Shown: one piece after another, positions 20,942-31,770 of the stretch | Position numbering within the stretch: the first letter of the stretch is position 1 | Layout of the letters: each line of letters opens with the position of its first letter | Origin: Hermatobates lingyangjiaoensis | Taxonomy: Eukaryota > Arthropoda > Insecta > Hemiptera > Hermatobatidae | Length of the DNA: 64,000 nucleotides | Assembly: GCA_026182355.1 (NCBI GenBank) | Contig: JAPFBL010000557.1 | Span: 176,719 to 240,718 of the forward strand | Direction: 5' to 3' | Position numbers and translations under genes: made by a program | Notes under the pieces: model-generated | What the model saw: the letters and a program-made list of their open reading frames with translations, nothing else | What the model was told of the DNA's origin: nothing | The model's database searches: none

Positions 20942-23900
20942 TCATAGACTAGTATTATCATAGACGAGTCTATCATAGACCAGTACTATACAGTGAATGG
21001 ATGCGAGTCTATCATAGACTTGTACTATACAATGATTAGATATGAGTCTATCATAGACTAGTACTATACAGTGATTAGATGCGAGTCTATCATAGACTAG
21101 TACTATACAGTGATTAGATGCGAGTCTATCATAGACTAGTACTATACAGTGATTAGATACGAGTCTATCATAGAATAGTACTATACAGTGATTGGATGCG
21201 AGTCTATCATAGACTTGTACTATACAGTGATTGGATGCGAGTCTATCATAGACTAGTACTATACAGTGATTGGATGCGAGTCTATCATAGACTTGTACTA
21301 TACAGTGATTGGATGCGAGTCTATAATAGACTAGTACTATACAGTGATTAGATGCGAGTCTATCATAGACTAGTACTATACAGTGATTAGATACGAGTCT
21401 ATCATAGACTAGTACTATACAGTGATCAGATACGAGTCTATCATAGAATAGTACTATACAGTGATTGGATGCGAGTCTATCATAGACTTGTACTATACAG
21501 TGATTGGATGCGAGTCTATCATAGACTAGTACTATACAGTGATTGGATGCGAGTCTATCATAGACTTGTACTATACAATGATTAGATACGAGTCTATCAT
21601 AGACTTGTACTATACAGTGATTGGATGCGAGTCTATAATAGACTAGTACTATACAGTGATTGGATGCGAGTCTATAATAGACTAGTACTATACAGTGATT
21701 AGATGCGAGTCTATCATAGACTAGTACTATACAGTGATTAGATACGAGTCTATCATAGACTAGTACTATACAGTGATTAGATACGAGTCTATCATAGACT
21801 AGTACTATACAGTGATTGGATGCGAGTCTATCATAGACTTGTACTATACAGTGATTGGATGCGAGTCTATCATAGACTAGTACTATACAGTGATTGGATG
21901 CGAGTCTATCATAGACTTGTACTATACAGTGATTGGATGCGAGTCTATAATAGACTAGTACTATACAGTGATTGGATGCGAGTCTATCATAGACTTGTAC
22001 TATACAGTGATTAGATGCGAGTCTATCATAGACTAGTACTATACAGTGATTAGATACGAGTCTATCATAGACTAGTACTATACAGTGATTAGATACGAGT
22101 CTATCATAGACTAGTACTATACAGTGATTAGATACGAGTCTATCATAGACTAGTACTATACAGTGATTGGATGCGAGTCTATCATAGACTTGTACTATAC
22201 AGTGATTGGATGCGAGTCTATCATAGACTAGTACTATACAGTGATTGGATGCGAGTCTATCATAGACTTGTACTATACAGTGATTGGATGCGAGTCTATA
22301 ATAGACTAGTACTATACAGTGATTGGATGCGAGTCTATAATAGACTAGTACTATACAGTGATTGGATGCGAGTCTATAATAGACTAGTACTATACAGTGA
22401 TTAGATGCGAGTCTATCTTAGACTTGTACTATACAGTGATTGGATGCGAGTCTATCATAGACTAGTACTATACAGTGATTAGATACGAGTCTATCATAGA
22501 ATAGTACTATACAGTGATTGGATGCGAGTCTATCATAGACTTGTACTATACAGTGATTGGATGCGAGTCTATCATAGACTAGTACTATACAGTGATTAGA
22601 TACGAGTCTATCTTAGACTAGTACTATACAGTGATTGGATGCGAGTCTATAATAGACTAGTACTATACAGTGATTAGATGCGAGTCTATCATAGACTTGT
22701 ACTATACAGTGATTGGATGCGAGTCTATCATAGACTAGTACTATACAGTGATTAGATACGAGTCTATCATAGAATAGTACTATACAGTGATTGGATGCGA
22801 GTCTATCATAGACTTGTACTATACAGTGATTGGATGCGAGTCTATCATAGACTAGTACTATACAGTGATTGGATGCGAGTCTATCATAGACTTGTACTAT
22901 ACAGTGATTAGATACGAGTCTATCATAGACTTGTACTATACAGTGATTGGATGCGAGTCTATAATAGACTAGTACTATACAGTGATTGGATGCGAGTCTA
23001 TAATAGACTAGTACTATACAGTGATTGGATGCGAGTCTATCATAGACTTGTACTATACAGTGATTGGATGCGAGTCTATAATAGACTAGTACTATACAGT
23101 GATTGGATGCGAGTCTATCATAGACTTAGTACTATACAGTGATTGGATGCGAGTCTATCATAGACTAGTACTATACAGTGATTGGATGCGAGTCTATCAT
23201 AGACTTGTACTATACAGTGATTGGATGCGAGTCTATAATAGACTAGTACTATACAGTGATTGGATGCGAGTCTATCATAGACTAGTACTATACAGTGATT
23301 GGATGCGAGTCTATCATAGACTAGTACTATACAGTGATTGGATGCGAGTCTATCATAGACTAGTACTATACAGTGATTGGATGCGAGTCTATCATAGACT
23401 TGTACTATACAGTGATTGGATGCGAGTCTATAATAGACTAGTACTATACAGTGATTGGATGCGAGTCTATCATAGACTTGTACTATACAGTGATTGGATG
23501 CGAGTCTATCATAGACTTGTACTATACAGTGATTGGATGCGAGTCTATAATAGACTAGTACTATACAGTGATTGGATGCGAGTCTATCATAGACTAGTAC
23601 TATACAGTGATTGGATGCGAGTCTATCATAGACTTGTACTATACAGTGATTGGATGCGAGTCTATCATAGACTAGTACTATACAGTGATTGGATGCGAGT
23701 CTATCATAGACTTGTACTATACAGTGATTGGATGCGAGTCTATAATAGACTAGTACTATACAGTGATTGGATGCAAGTCTATCATAGACTTGTACTATAC
23801 AGTGATTGGATGCGAGTCTATCATAGACTAGTACTATACAGTGATTGGATGCGAGTCTATCATAGACTAGTACTATACAGTGATTGGATGCGAGTCTATC

Positions 23901-24676
23901 ATAGACTAGTACTATACAGTGATTGGATGCGAGTCTATCATAGACTTGTACTATACAGTGATTGGATGCGAGTCTATCATAGACTTGTACTATACAGTGA
24001 TTGGATGCGAGTCTATCATAGACTAGTACTATACAGTGATTGGATGCGAGTCTATCATAGACTTGTACTATACAATGATTAGATACGAGTCTATCATAGA
24101 CTTGTACTATACAGTGATTGGATGCGAGTCTATAATAGACTAGTACTATACAGTGATTGGATGCGAGTCTATCATAGACTAGTACTATACAGTGATTGGA
24201 TGCGAGTCTATCATAGACTTGTACTATACAGTGATTGGATGCGAGTCTATAATAGACTAGTACTATACAGTGATTGGATGCGAGTCTATCATAGACTTGT
24301 ACTATACAGTGATTGGATGCGAGTCTATAATAGACTAGTACTATACAGTGATTGGATGCAAGTCTATCATAGACTTGTACTATACAGTGATTGGATGCGA
24401 GTCTATCATAGACTAGTACTATACAGTGATTGGATGTGGGTCTATCATAGACTAGTACTATACAGTAATTGGATGCGAGTCTATCATAGAATAGTACTAT
24501 ACAGCGATTAGATGCAAGTCTATCATAGACTTGTACTATACAGTGATTGGATGCGAGTCTATCATAGACTAGTACTATACAGTGATTGGATACGAGTCTA
24601 TCATAGACCAGTACTATACAGTGAATGGATGCGAGTCTATCTTAGACTTGTACTATACAGTGATGGGATGCGAGTA
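20942..24676. repeat. 39-bp minisatellite, about 95 copies, starting just after the exon 10 donor
   Basis: The unit is GTGATTGGATGCGAGTCTAT-CATAGACTAGTACTATACA. It begins about 15 bases after GT and fills 3.7 kb. Variants (TTGG/TTAG, GCG/ACG, ATCATAG/ATAATAG, CTAG/CTTG) occur in recurring order, so blocks of several units were copied together. The segment GTCTATCATAGAC is an almost perfect palindrome. Frames of 13 codons per unit explain the 327-codon open frame; it has no independent support. Confidence 0.98.
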
Positions 24677-24819
24677 GTTATGTACATCAATGTTCATAGT
24701 ACATAGAATTATGCCTTATTTTCAGACCCTGAAGCAGGTTTAAAAAATATATACATTATAGATAAAGAACATTTATTAATCAGCTATTGAGAATGTGCAA
24801 AAATTATTTTATTATAACT

Positions 24820-25000
24820 GATCAAACCACAATATGAAATGAGAAAAAATGACCTAGGATCTGTCAACCGTAACAAGCGGCCTTCGTCAGAGTCAAAAAC
24901 CCGTCAGAGTTGGGTTTTTGACTTTGACGAAGACCGCTTGTTACGGTTGAAAGATCATAGTTGTGTTTTCCTATTTCATATTGTGGTTTGATCATTGATA
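24820..25000. mobile_element. Foldback element, GAAGACCGCTTG family
   Basis: Inverted arms 24820-24900 and 24912-24998: TGATCAAACCACAATATGAA, CAACCGTAACAAGCGGCC and the reverse. The right arm has CTTTGACGA in place of CTCTGACGA, and the left arm has GGCCTTCGTCAGAGTC. Confidence 0.7.
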
Positions 25001-25486
25001 GCTATATATATATATATATATAGTCGTTGCAGTTAATGTGATAGACTATATTGCTGTTCGGTAATGTAGAGGTTGTAGATTTAAGTTTAGAGAAAACTAA
25101 ACTTTTAGTGTTTTGTTGTTTTTGTGTGAGAAAAGACATTATAGTGTCTTTTAACGTTTTTTTAAGCACAGTATATATATATATAATTAAAATTAACCGC
25201 AGACTCGGCATTCACGATCGTAAGACTGAGAGAGTCGATCCTACGAACTAACCTCCTACTAACAGGGTTCAACTGGAAAAGGAGTTGGCCAAGTGACATG
25301 TTAAATTAAAATCGAAGACTCATGCTTAGTCATTGCTATTAATAGATTAAAAGGATTAGTACAGGTTAATATAAAGAGAAGGTCAAAGGTCAATAAAGAA
25401 CAAGAAACAAGCGGTTAGAATAAAAGAGGTAAAGGTCAACAGTATAACTGGACTAATAGGTAATAAATAGATTAAGAATATTAAAG

Positions 25487-25525
<39 letters not shown>

Positions 25526-25719
25526 AATTGAAGAAAGATTTACTCGTAGTACCCAACCATACCAAGACACGCCAGATGATGTAACATATAGGGCCATTTC
25601 AGTCACTAACACAACCGGACGTAACCTGACTGATTCCCTAAATCAGACGTTGCAACCTGTTGTTATCAAGTAATGTTTAGTTTATCAAGTGTAATAGTTT
25701 CATTTGATTTTATTTTATT

Positions 25720-26440
25720 TTATGTGTGATAATTAATTATGCTAATAACATTTTCCTGACGATGGTGATTGTAGCACTGAAACATGTCGAAGAGTAAATT
25801 CAATGAAAAGAAATATGGGAGAGTTAATTCATGAGATAAGAATTTTTTTACCCAGAGGTAAAAAAGAGTTTTAGAAAATTAGAAACATTTTCTAACAAAT
25901 TAAATAGTGTGAAATCGGACATTCATTTTTTAAACGCATATATATATATATATATATATATACATGCCAGTTCTCACGGACTCAGTTTTAATGACTGTTT
26001 CCGTGTACAGGTCCTGAGGCAGATTGATGAGACTAATTCGAAAGTTACTCTGAGAGCTTCAGAAGAAGCACTTATTAGTCTTCTGGGCGGTAGATCGGCT
26101 CCTGGTCTTAACCTCAATCGTTGATTTCTTTTTTTATTTATAATTTTTTTATTTTTTATTTATTTATTTATTTTTTTTTTAAAGTTGTTATCAGCTTTTA
26201 GTTTTATTTTAGTTAAATGTTTTCAGTTTTTAATTTTTATTTGGCTTTTATCTCTTTATCTTCCCTGTCTACCTTTCCTCCGAAAGTTGGCTACACTGTT
26301 TGAGTGCTTCAGTTCGAACGCCAAGTCAGTCGTTATCAGCCTTTGGAGCGATTCACTTCTTTTCCTGAAGACGAGGACATCGAAATATAGTAGTGAGTTC
26401 AGTGGTTTCCTTTCTATGTGTTCTTTTTTAAATTCTAGTT
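25720..26440 (+). mobile_element. Penelope-like element relic with endonuclease tail and ribozyme-like motif
   Basis: Plus strand 25966-26124 encodes SSHGLSFNDCFRVQVLRQID and VTLRASEEALISLLGGRSAP, ending GLNLNR and a stop; it is close to the minus-strand tail at 10078-10230. Downstream, 26364-26395 holds CUGAAGA, C, GA/UC, GAA, AUAU, A, followed by GUAGUGAG. Upstream at 25755-25792 is CUGACGA, U, GGUG/CAC, GAA, ACAUGU, C. The GSP/AT-rich tail after the stop resembles 10380-10450. Confidence 0.6.
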
Positions 26441-26584
26441 TATATATATATATCTATATATATATGGTTTAATTGCTTTTCAAAGGGGGTTTTACTGTTT
26501 GGATAAAAACTTATACAGTTTTGAAAAATTATGTTTTATATTGACATCCATATAATTTTGTAAACAATATCCACTGTGAGGGGC

Positions 26585-27440
26585 AAGAGTAGGGTAGCCC
26601 AGTGGCAAAGTGTTTGCTTCTGGACTGGTAGAACCAAGGTTCAATACCCACTTGAGCCCTCTATGTATACACGTAGGAGGTGAACGTAGCCCAGTGGCAA
26701 AGTGTTTGCTTCTGGACTGGTAGAACCAAGGTTCAATACCCACTTGAGCCCTCTATGTATACATGTAGGAGGTGAACGTAGCCCAGTGGCAAAGTGTTTG
26801 CTTCTGGACTGGTAGAACCAAGGTTCAATACCCACTTGAGCCCTCTATGTATACATGTAGGAAGTGAACGTAGCCCAGTGGCAAAGTGTTTGCTTCTGGA
26901 CTGGTAGAACCAAGGTTCAATACCCACTTGAGCCCTCTATGTATACATGTAGAAGGTGAATGTAGCCCAGTGGCAAAGTGTTTGCTTCTGGACTGGTAGA
27001 ACCAAGGTTCAATACCCACTTGAGCCCTCTATGTATACATGTAGAAGGTGAACGTAGCCCAGTGGCAAAGTGTTTGCTTCTGAACTGGTAGAACCAAGGT
27101 TCAATACCCACTTGAGCCCTCTATGTATACATGTAGGAGGTGAACGTAGCCCAGTGGCAAAGTGTTTGCTTCTGGACTGGTAGAACCAAGGTTCAATACC
27201 CACTTGAGCCCTCTATGTATACACGTAGGAGGTGAACAAATCTGAGTTCATCGTCCTCGGAGTCAGGTATTCGTTAAAGAAGTACTTTAAATGCCTTTTG
27301 TTGAAGCACACTGTAGGTCTCACAATGGAGAATGTTGATTGTGTGTTGTGTCAAAGGGTGAAATATGTCTTCTCCTGTTAGACTGCCACTGAAAACAAAC
27401 CTAACCGACATACAGTGCAGTAAACCAAGGGTAATTCGTG
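26585..27440 (+). mobile_element. tRNA-derived SINE with head amplified seven times (92-bp unit)
   Basis: Units start at 26594, 26686, 26778, 26870, 26962, 27054 and 27146. Each has an A box (TAGCCCAGTGG) and a B box (GGTTCAATACC) at tRNA-like spacing. After the last unit come a body (GAGTTCATCGTCCTCGGAGT, CAGGTATTCGTTAAAG) and a tail (GACTGCCACTGAAAACAAAC) that match sequence downstream of the array at 43.6-44.8 kb. The A and B boxes are RNA polymerase III promoter elements. The tail ends within about 45 bases of the exon 11 acceptor. No cloverleaf with a clear anticodon stem can be built, so it is not a tRNA gene. Confidence 0.8.
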
Positions 27441-27446
27441 TTGCAG

Positions 27447-27621
27447 CAGACTCAGGAGAAAGAAAAGAAGGAAGCAAAGAAAGAGAGCGTGGGAGGAGCG
27501 GCGGCAGGAGTCCTGGGAGGGACGACGACTTGGAGTCAAGGCTTGGCTTGGGGAGCAGCTAGCGTCAACCCTCTGACGTCGAACAGCCAGCACCACGTGT
27601 GGCCTCGCAACCAGCCGCCAG
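27447..27621 (+). CDS. GIGYF-like gene, coding exon 11
   Basis: The acceptor TTCGTGTTGCAG ends at 27446; because CAG follows, a NAGNAG alternative three bases on is possible. The donor CCGCCAG|GTAACC begins at 27622. It reads QQTQEKEKKEAKKESVGG (first Q from the alternative boundary), AAAGVLGGTTTWSQGLAWGA and SVNPLTSNSQHHVWPRNQPP, leaving one base of a split Gly codon. The W-x-x-x-x-A-W-G motif is similar to the tryptophan motifs ahead of the C-terminal block in the family. Confidence 0.8.
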
Positions 27622-28235
27622 GTAACCAAAGTGCATGCCACTAGGTAACCGAAGTAATTGCATGCCAGACACTAGGTAACCAAAGTAATTGCGTGCCAGA
27701 CACTAGGTAACCAAAGTAATTGCATGCCAGACACTAGGTAACCAAAGTAAGTGCATGCCAGACACTAGGTAACCAAAGTAATTGCATGCCAGACTCTAGG
27801 TAACCAAAGTAAGTGCATGCCAGACACTAGGTAACCAAAGTAATTGCATGCCAGACACTAGGTAACCAAAGTAATTGCATGCCAGACACTAGGTAACCAA
27901 AGTAAGTGCATGCCAGACACTAGGTAACCAAAGTGCGTGCCAGACACTAGGTAACTAAAGTTCATGCCAGTAACTTTACACTAAGTAACCAGAGTACATG
28001 CTAGACACCAGGTAACCAAAGTAAGTGCATGACACTAGGTAACCAAAGTGCGTGCGAGACACTAGGTAACTAAAGTTCATGCCAGTAACTTTACACTAAG
28101 TGACACTAAGTAACCAAAGTGCACTCCAGACGATAGGTAACAAAAGTGTGTGCCACTAGGTAACCAAAGTGCGTGCCACTAGGTAACACAAGTGCATGCC
28201 ACTAGGTAACCAAAGTGCATGCCACCAGGTAATAA
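27612..28235 (+). repeat. 35-bp tandem array seeded on the exon 11 donor
   Basis: Starting at the exon end, CCAG|GTAACCAAAGTGCATG recurs about 18 times as ACTAG|GTAACCAAAGTAATTG-CATGCCAGAC. Almost every unit preserves AG|GTAACC, an acceptable donor. The first unit's exonic bases (GCCGCCAG) are replaced by GCCAGACACTAG in the later ones. It ends 20 bases before the exon 12 acceptor, so it fills nearly the whole intron. Confidence 0.95.
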
Positions 28236-28254
28236 TGCCTGCTTTGTTATACAG

Positions 28255-28485
28255 GAGGTGGCTTCTGGGAGTTACAACAGCAACAGCAGCAACAACAACA
28301 ACAACAGAATAGAAGTCAAGGAAAACAACAGTCACAAGCTCAGCAGCATAAAGAGACTAAGTCAAACAAGGCAAAGCGAGATGAACTGGATGTAATGCAG
28401 TTATTCGGGAAACAGCCTTACGATGACTTGACCAGGTGGTGTGAAGGAGCTCTCTCTAACCTGTCAATGCTGTGTCCGGTCGACA
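28255..28485 (+). CDS. GIGYF-like gene, coding exon 12 (conserved C-terminal block, part 1)
   Basis: The acceptor TTTGTTATACAG ends at 28254 and the donor GTCGACA|GTGAGT begins at 28486. The split codon gives Gly, then GGFWELQ with eleven glutamines, NRSQGKQQSQAQQHKETKSN, KAKRDELDVMQLFGKQP and YDDLTRWCEGALSNLSMLCP. The last part aligns by eye with EKLLKLLQG...FTQWCEQMLHTL of human GIGYF1, including the tryptophan-cysteine pair. This is the clearest family signature together with exon 13. It ends with one base of a Thr codon. Confidence 0.9.
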
Positions 28486-29290
28486 GTGAGTTGCATAACA
28501 CAGTTGTCTTGTAGCCTATAGAAGACTTGCCAAAAACGTAGTGTTGATAGTATTGTCACCGTGTCAAGAATTCACTTGCCTTGTAGCTTATAGAAGACTT
28601 TCCCAATGTTAATTATAACCTGTCAATGCAATGTCCGGTCGACAGTGAGTTGCCTTGTAGCCTATAGAAGACTTGCCAAAATATAATGTTGATAATATTG
28701 TCACCGTGTCAAGAATTCACTTGCCTTGTAGCTTATAGAAGACTTTCCCAATGTTAATTCTAACCTGTCAATGCAGTGTCCGGTCGACAATTAATTGCCT
28801 TGTAGCCTATAGAAGACTTGCCAAAACATAATGTTGATAATATTGTTACCGTGTCAAGAATTCACTTGCCTTGTAGCTTATAGAAGACTTTCCCAATGTT
28901 AATTCTAACTTGTCAATGCAGTGTCCGGTCGACAATAGTTACCTTGTAGCCTATAGAAGACTTGCCAAAACATAATGTTGATAATATTGTCACCGTGTCA
29001 AGAATTCACTTGCCTTGTAGCTTATAGAAGACTTTCCCAATGTTAATTCTAACTTGTCAGTGCATTGTCCAGTCGACAGTGGGTTGCCTTGTAGCCTATA
29101 GAAGACTTGCCAAAACATAATGTTGATATTGTCACCGTGTCAAGAATTCACTTGCCTTGTAGCTTATAGAAGACTTTCCCAATGTTAATTCTAACCTGTC
29201 AATGCAGTGTCCAGTCGACAGTGGGTTGCCTTGTAGCCTATAGAAGACCATCCCGTGACAAGAACTTAGTTGCCTTCTAGCCTCTAGAGA
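28455..29290 (+). repeat. About 145-bp tandem array spanning the exon 12 donor (6 copies, some donors lost)
   Basis: The exon end AACCTGTCAATGCTGTGTCC-GGTCGACA recurs at about 28616, 28763, 28907, 29050 and 29195. The donor is GTGAGT in the first two, changed to ATTAAT and ATAGTT in the next two and GTGGGT in the last two. The intronic part has an internal duplication (GCCTTGTAGCCTATAGAAGA and GCCTTGTAGCTTATAGAAGA). Confidence 0.93.
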
Positions 29291-29369
29291 ACTTTGAAAT
29301 TGATTCTGTATTACCTACATACTAAGAAAAGTAAATTTTACCAAAAGTAAGATACTCGTTATACAAAGG

Positions 29370-30835
29370 TCACAAAAAAGAAGTTTTTTATTCAACTATT
29401 CGTTGTGAACACTTCGTGTTCATCAGGTAAACATTAACAAAACAAATTACAAATTACATTTCTTTTTGAAACTTTTAATTTGTATTGTAGATGTTAACCT
29501 GACCATGAACACAAGTGTTCGAAACCCGTAGTTTGAATAAAAGAAACTTCTTTTATGTCGAGACTTTGCATTGTGGAGACCTATTTACTCCATTATGCAT
29601 TGGATATAGGAATTTGGGAGCCTTAAAAAAGTATTTTATTGTATATTTTGCAAAGTAGGAACTATTTTACTTTTTTGTTAATAAAAAATGGTGAAATATT
29701 ATTACAACTAGATGATATTTCGTGATTTTCAGATGTTAGAAAATACCAAAAAAAAAATTTTGTTTGTGCGAAGATAAAGTAATGCAAAAATTTTTAATTC
29801 AGTTGTGCAATGAGTGTGGTATTTACTCATACTGGGGTCAACAAACTACCAACGAATATATCCACGCACAGTAGTGCACGTCGTAACTAGCAGTTCCAGA
29901 GGCCTTCTACTGTTTGATTACTGTGTTACTTTAACTTGGAATGTCAGTAATTCATCTCAGATATTAAGTTCATAAATGAATAATACAAAGTCTCCAACCA
30001 AAAGAAGGTTCAAACTATGCTTGTTCTTTATCAGGTAAATATCTACAATATCCAAATTACAAATTAAAATTATTGTTTATTTTGGTAACTTTTAATTTGT
30101 AATTTGTATTATAGATTTTTGTTTACCTGATCTGATGAACACAAAGTGTTCATTATCCATTGACCCCAGTGTGTATAGGATAAAGGAATGTAGGAATCTA
30201 GCAAAAGTGTTTTATATAGTACATTTTGTAAAGTAAGAAATATTTGTCTCCACTATTTTGTTAATAAGAACTAGTGAAATATTATTATAGCTAGGAGATT
30301 TTTAAAAAAGAAAATTTGTTTTCTGGTATATGTCGTTTTCTAAGCGACATGAAGATAAAGTAAGCGAAAAATTTATAACTCGTTAGTTGTGCAATCAGTA
30401 ACTCATACTTGGGGGGGGGGGGGGGGGGGGGTGACAATACAAAAATCTCCATACAAAAGAAGTTTTTTACTTAAACTACTCGTTTCGAACACTTGGTGTT
30501 CATCATCAGGTAACATCTATAACACAAATTAAAAGTTACAAAAACTTAAACGTGTTAACATCCTATTGAGTATGGTCAGTCATTTTTTATTATTTCATTT
30601 TTTTTTCTGGTTTATTTTTGTTACTTTTAATTTTTAATTTGTATTATAAATATGAACTTTTCGAAACGCCTAGCAACAAAGTAACAAAACGTGTGAGTAA
30701 CAAAAATAAACCGGAATTATATGCAATGAAATGGAATAATGAAAAGTGACTGGAGATATACAATTTTATAACATTTAATTTTTATTATAGCTGTTACCTG
30801 TTGATGAACATGAGGTGTTCGAAACGCGTATTTCT
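29370..30835. mobile_element. Cluster of ACGCGT-family foldback arms in intron 12
   Basis: Paired arms lie at about 29370-29430 with 29460-29560, 29985-30050 with 30080-30160, and 30440-30515 with 30780-30850. Each carries CTGATGA or a relative, a GAACAC/GTGTTC stem and GAAACGCG. Sequence between (GTTTGTGCGAAGATAAAGTA, TACTCATACTTGGGG) is duplicated between the first two units. A G run of about 20 at 30412-30431 may be an assembly weak point. Confidence 0.6.
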
Positions 30836-30992
30836 GTGTGGAGACTTGGAATTATGGAGTATGAGGAATGTTTACGTGTTAGCTGAATGAGTGTAGTTTG
30901 GCGTATAAAGTGTATAAGTGTATTTAAAGTGACAGAAAGGCAATTTCAAAATATATACTGCTGTTTTTGTGTTGTTCTTTTTGTAGTATAAG

Positions 30993-31294
30993 CAACATTG
31001 GAATATCAGTTATACCAGAACTGCCAACATTGCACAGAAGAGAATGATTCTGTTTTAGTTCCCACGTTTGTGGCCTTCCTTCGAGACATTGAACCAGTTC
31101 CCGAAGTCCTTGAATATGTCAGAACTTATGTTGGTGAGACAAAAGAAGCCAGCGACTTTGGCCGACAGTTCATTGAAAGAAGAAAAGGTGGTTGTCACCA
31201 GCAGCCTGGAGGCGGCGGCGGAGGCGGAGGCGGAGGTGGTGGCGGCGGAGGACTCCAGAGTCAAGGGTCGAATGAGGACTTTCAGCAAGTAAAG
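30993..31294 (+). CDS. GIGYF-like gene, coding exon 13 (conserved C-terminal block, part 2)
   Basis: The acceptor used must be TATAAG at 30987-30992: starting after the earlier TTGTAG would create TAA. The donor GTAAAG|GTAAAG begins at 31295. It reads TLEYQLYQNCQHCTEENDSV, LVPTFVAFLRDIEPVPEVLE, YVRTYVGETKEASDFGRQFI, ERRKGG, then a run of 15 glycines and LQSQGSNEDFQQVK. The middle aligns with VPTFVSFLKEVESPYEVHDY and AKEFAKQFLERR of human GIGYF2. Vertebrate proteins have glutamines where this one has the glycine run. Phase 1 in and 0 out fit both neighbours. Confidence 0.9.
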
Positions 31295-31439
31295 GTAAAG
31301 TCGAGATATTCACTGTGGTGAAGTGTACTTCACTTTAACACTGGGCAGAGCCTTCGCCTTATGAAGCAGTCATTGTAAAAGCACTTGGAACAATAGAGCA
31401 AGTACCTTGAACTCTACCCTCGCTCTTCTATATATATAT

Positions 31440-31770
31440 TTCACTTAATTAAACGAAACACGGTCCAAACCGGATACAATACGACTTCAAAATTCAAGAA
31501 CAGTAACACACAGAGTAAGGAAACACACTTACAGACTCAAATTTTCGAGTAATCCGTCTTCAGGAGAAAAGAGAAAGGGAGACCAAGCACGTTGTAGACG
31601 CAACGGCAAGTAACTTGGTTACTGGGTTACTTGCCGTTGCGTCTACAACGTGCTTGGTCTCCCTTTCTCTTTTTTCCTGAAGACAAATTACACGAAAATT
31701 TGAGTCTGTAAGTGTGTTTCCTTACTCTGTGTGTTACTCTTCTTGAATTTTGAACTCGTGTATATATATA
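31440..31770. mobile_element. Foldback element, CTGAAGACGGATTA family
   Basis: Inverted arms of about 150 bases: AAGGAAACACACTTACAGAC, AAATTTTCG, GGGAGACCAAGCACGTTGTA. The core reads CUGAAGA, C, GG-AUUA-CC, then GAA, AAUU, U, GAG in better copies. Related arms are at 39,630-39,800 and 47,825-48,040. Confidence 0.65.

Noticed and set aside
23099..24082. 327-codon frame of MRVYHRLVLYSDW repeats
   Set aside because: Purely the 39-bp minisatellite read in one frame; no start context, no neighbours and breaks at every variant unit.
25966..26124. Coding exon of the host gene
   Set aside because: The same peptide occurs at 10,078-10,230 on the opposite strand, and it ends like a Penelope-like endonuclease with its own stop.
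26594..27237. Cluster of seven tRNA genes
   Set aside because: A and B boxes are present but no anticodon stem and proper T stem can be formed, and a SINE body and tail follow.
30412..30431. G-quadruplex or regulatory G run
   Set aside because: A single uninterrupted G homopolymer of uncertain length; more likely a sequencing or assembly weak point.
30998..31000. Translation start at the TTG of exon 13
   Set aside because: The reading frame enters from exon 12 through a split Thr codon; no initiation is needed.
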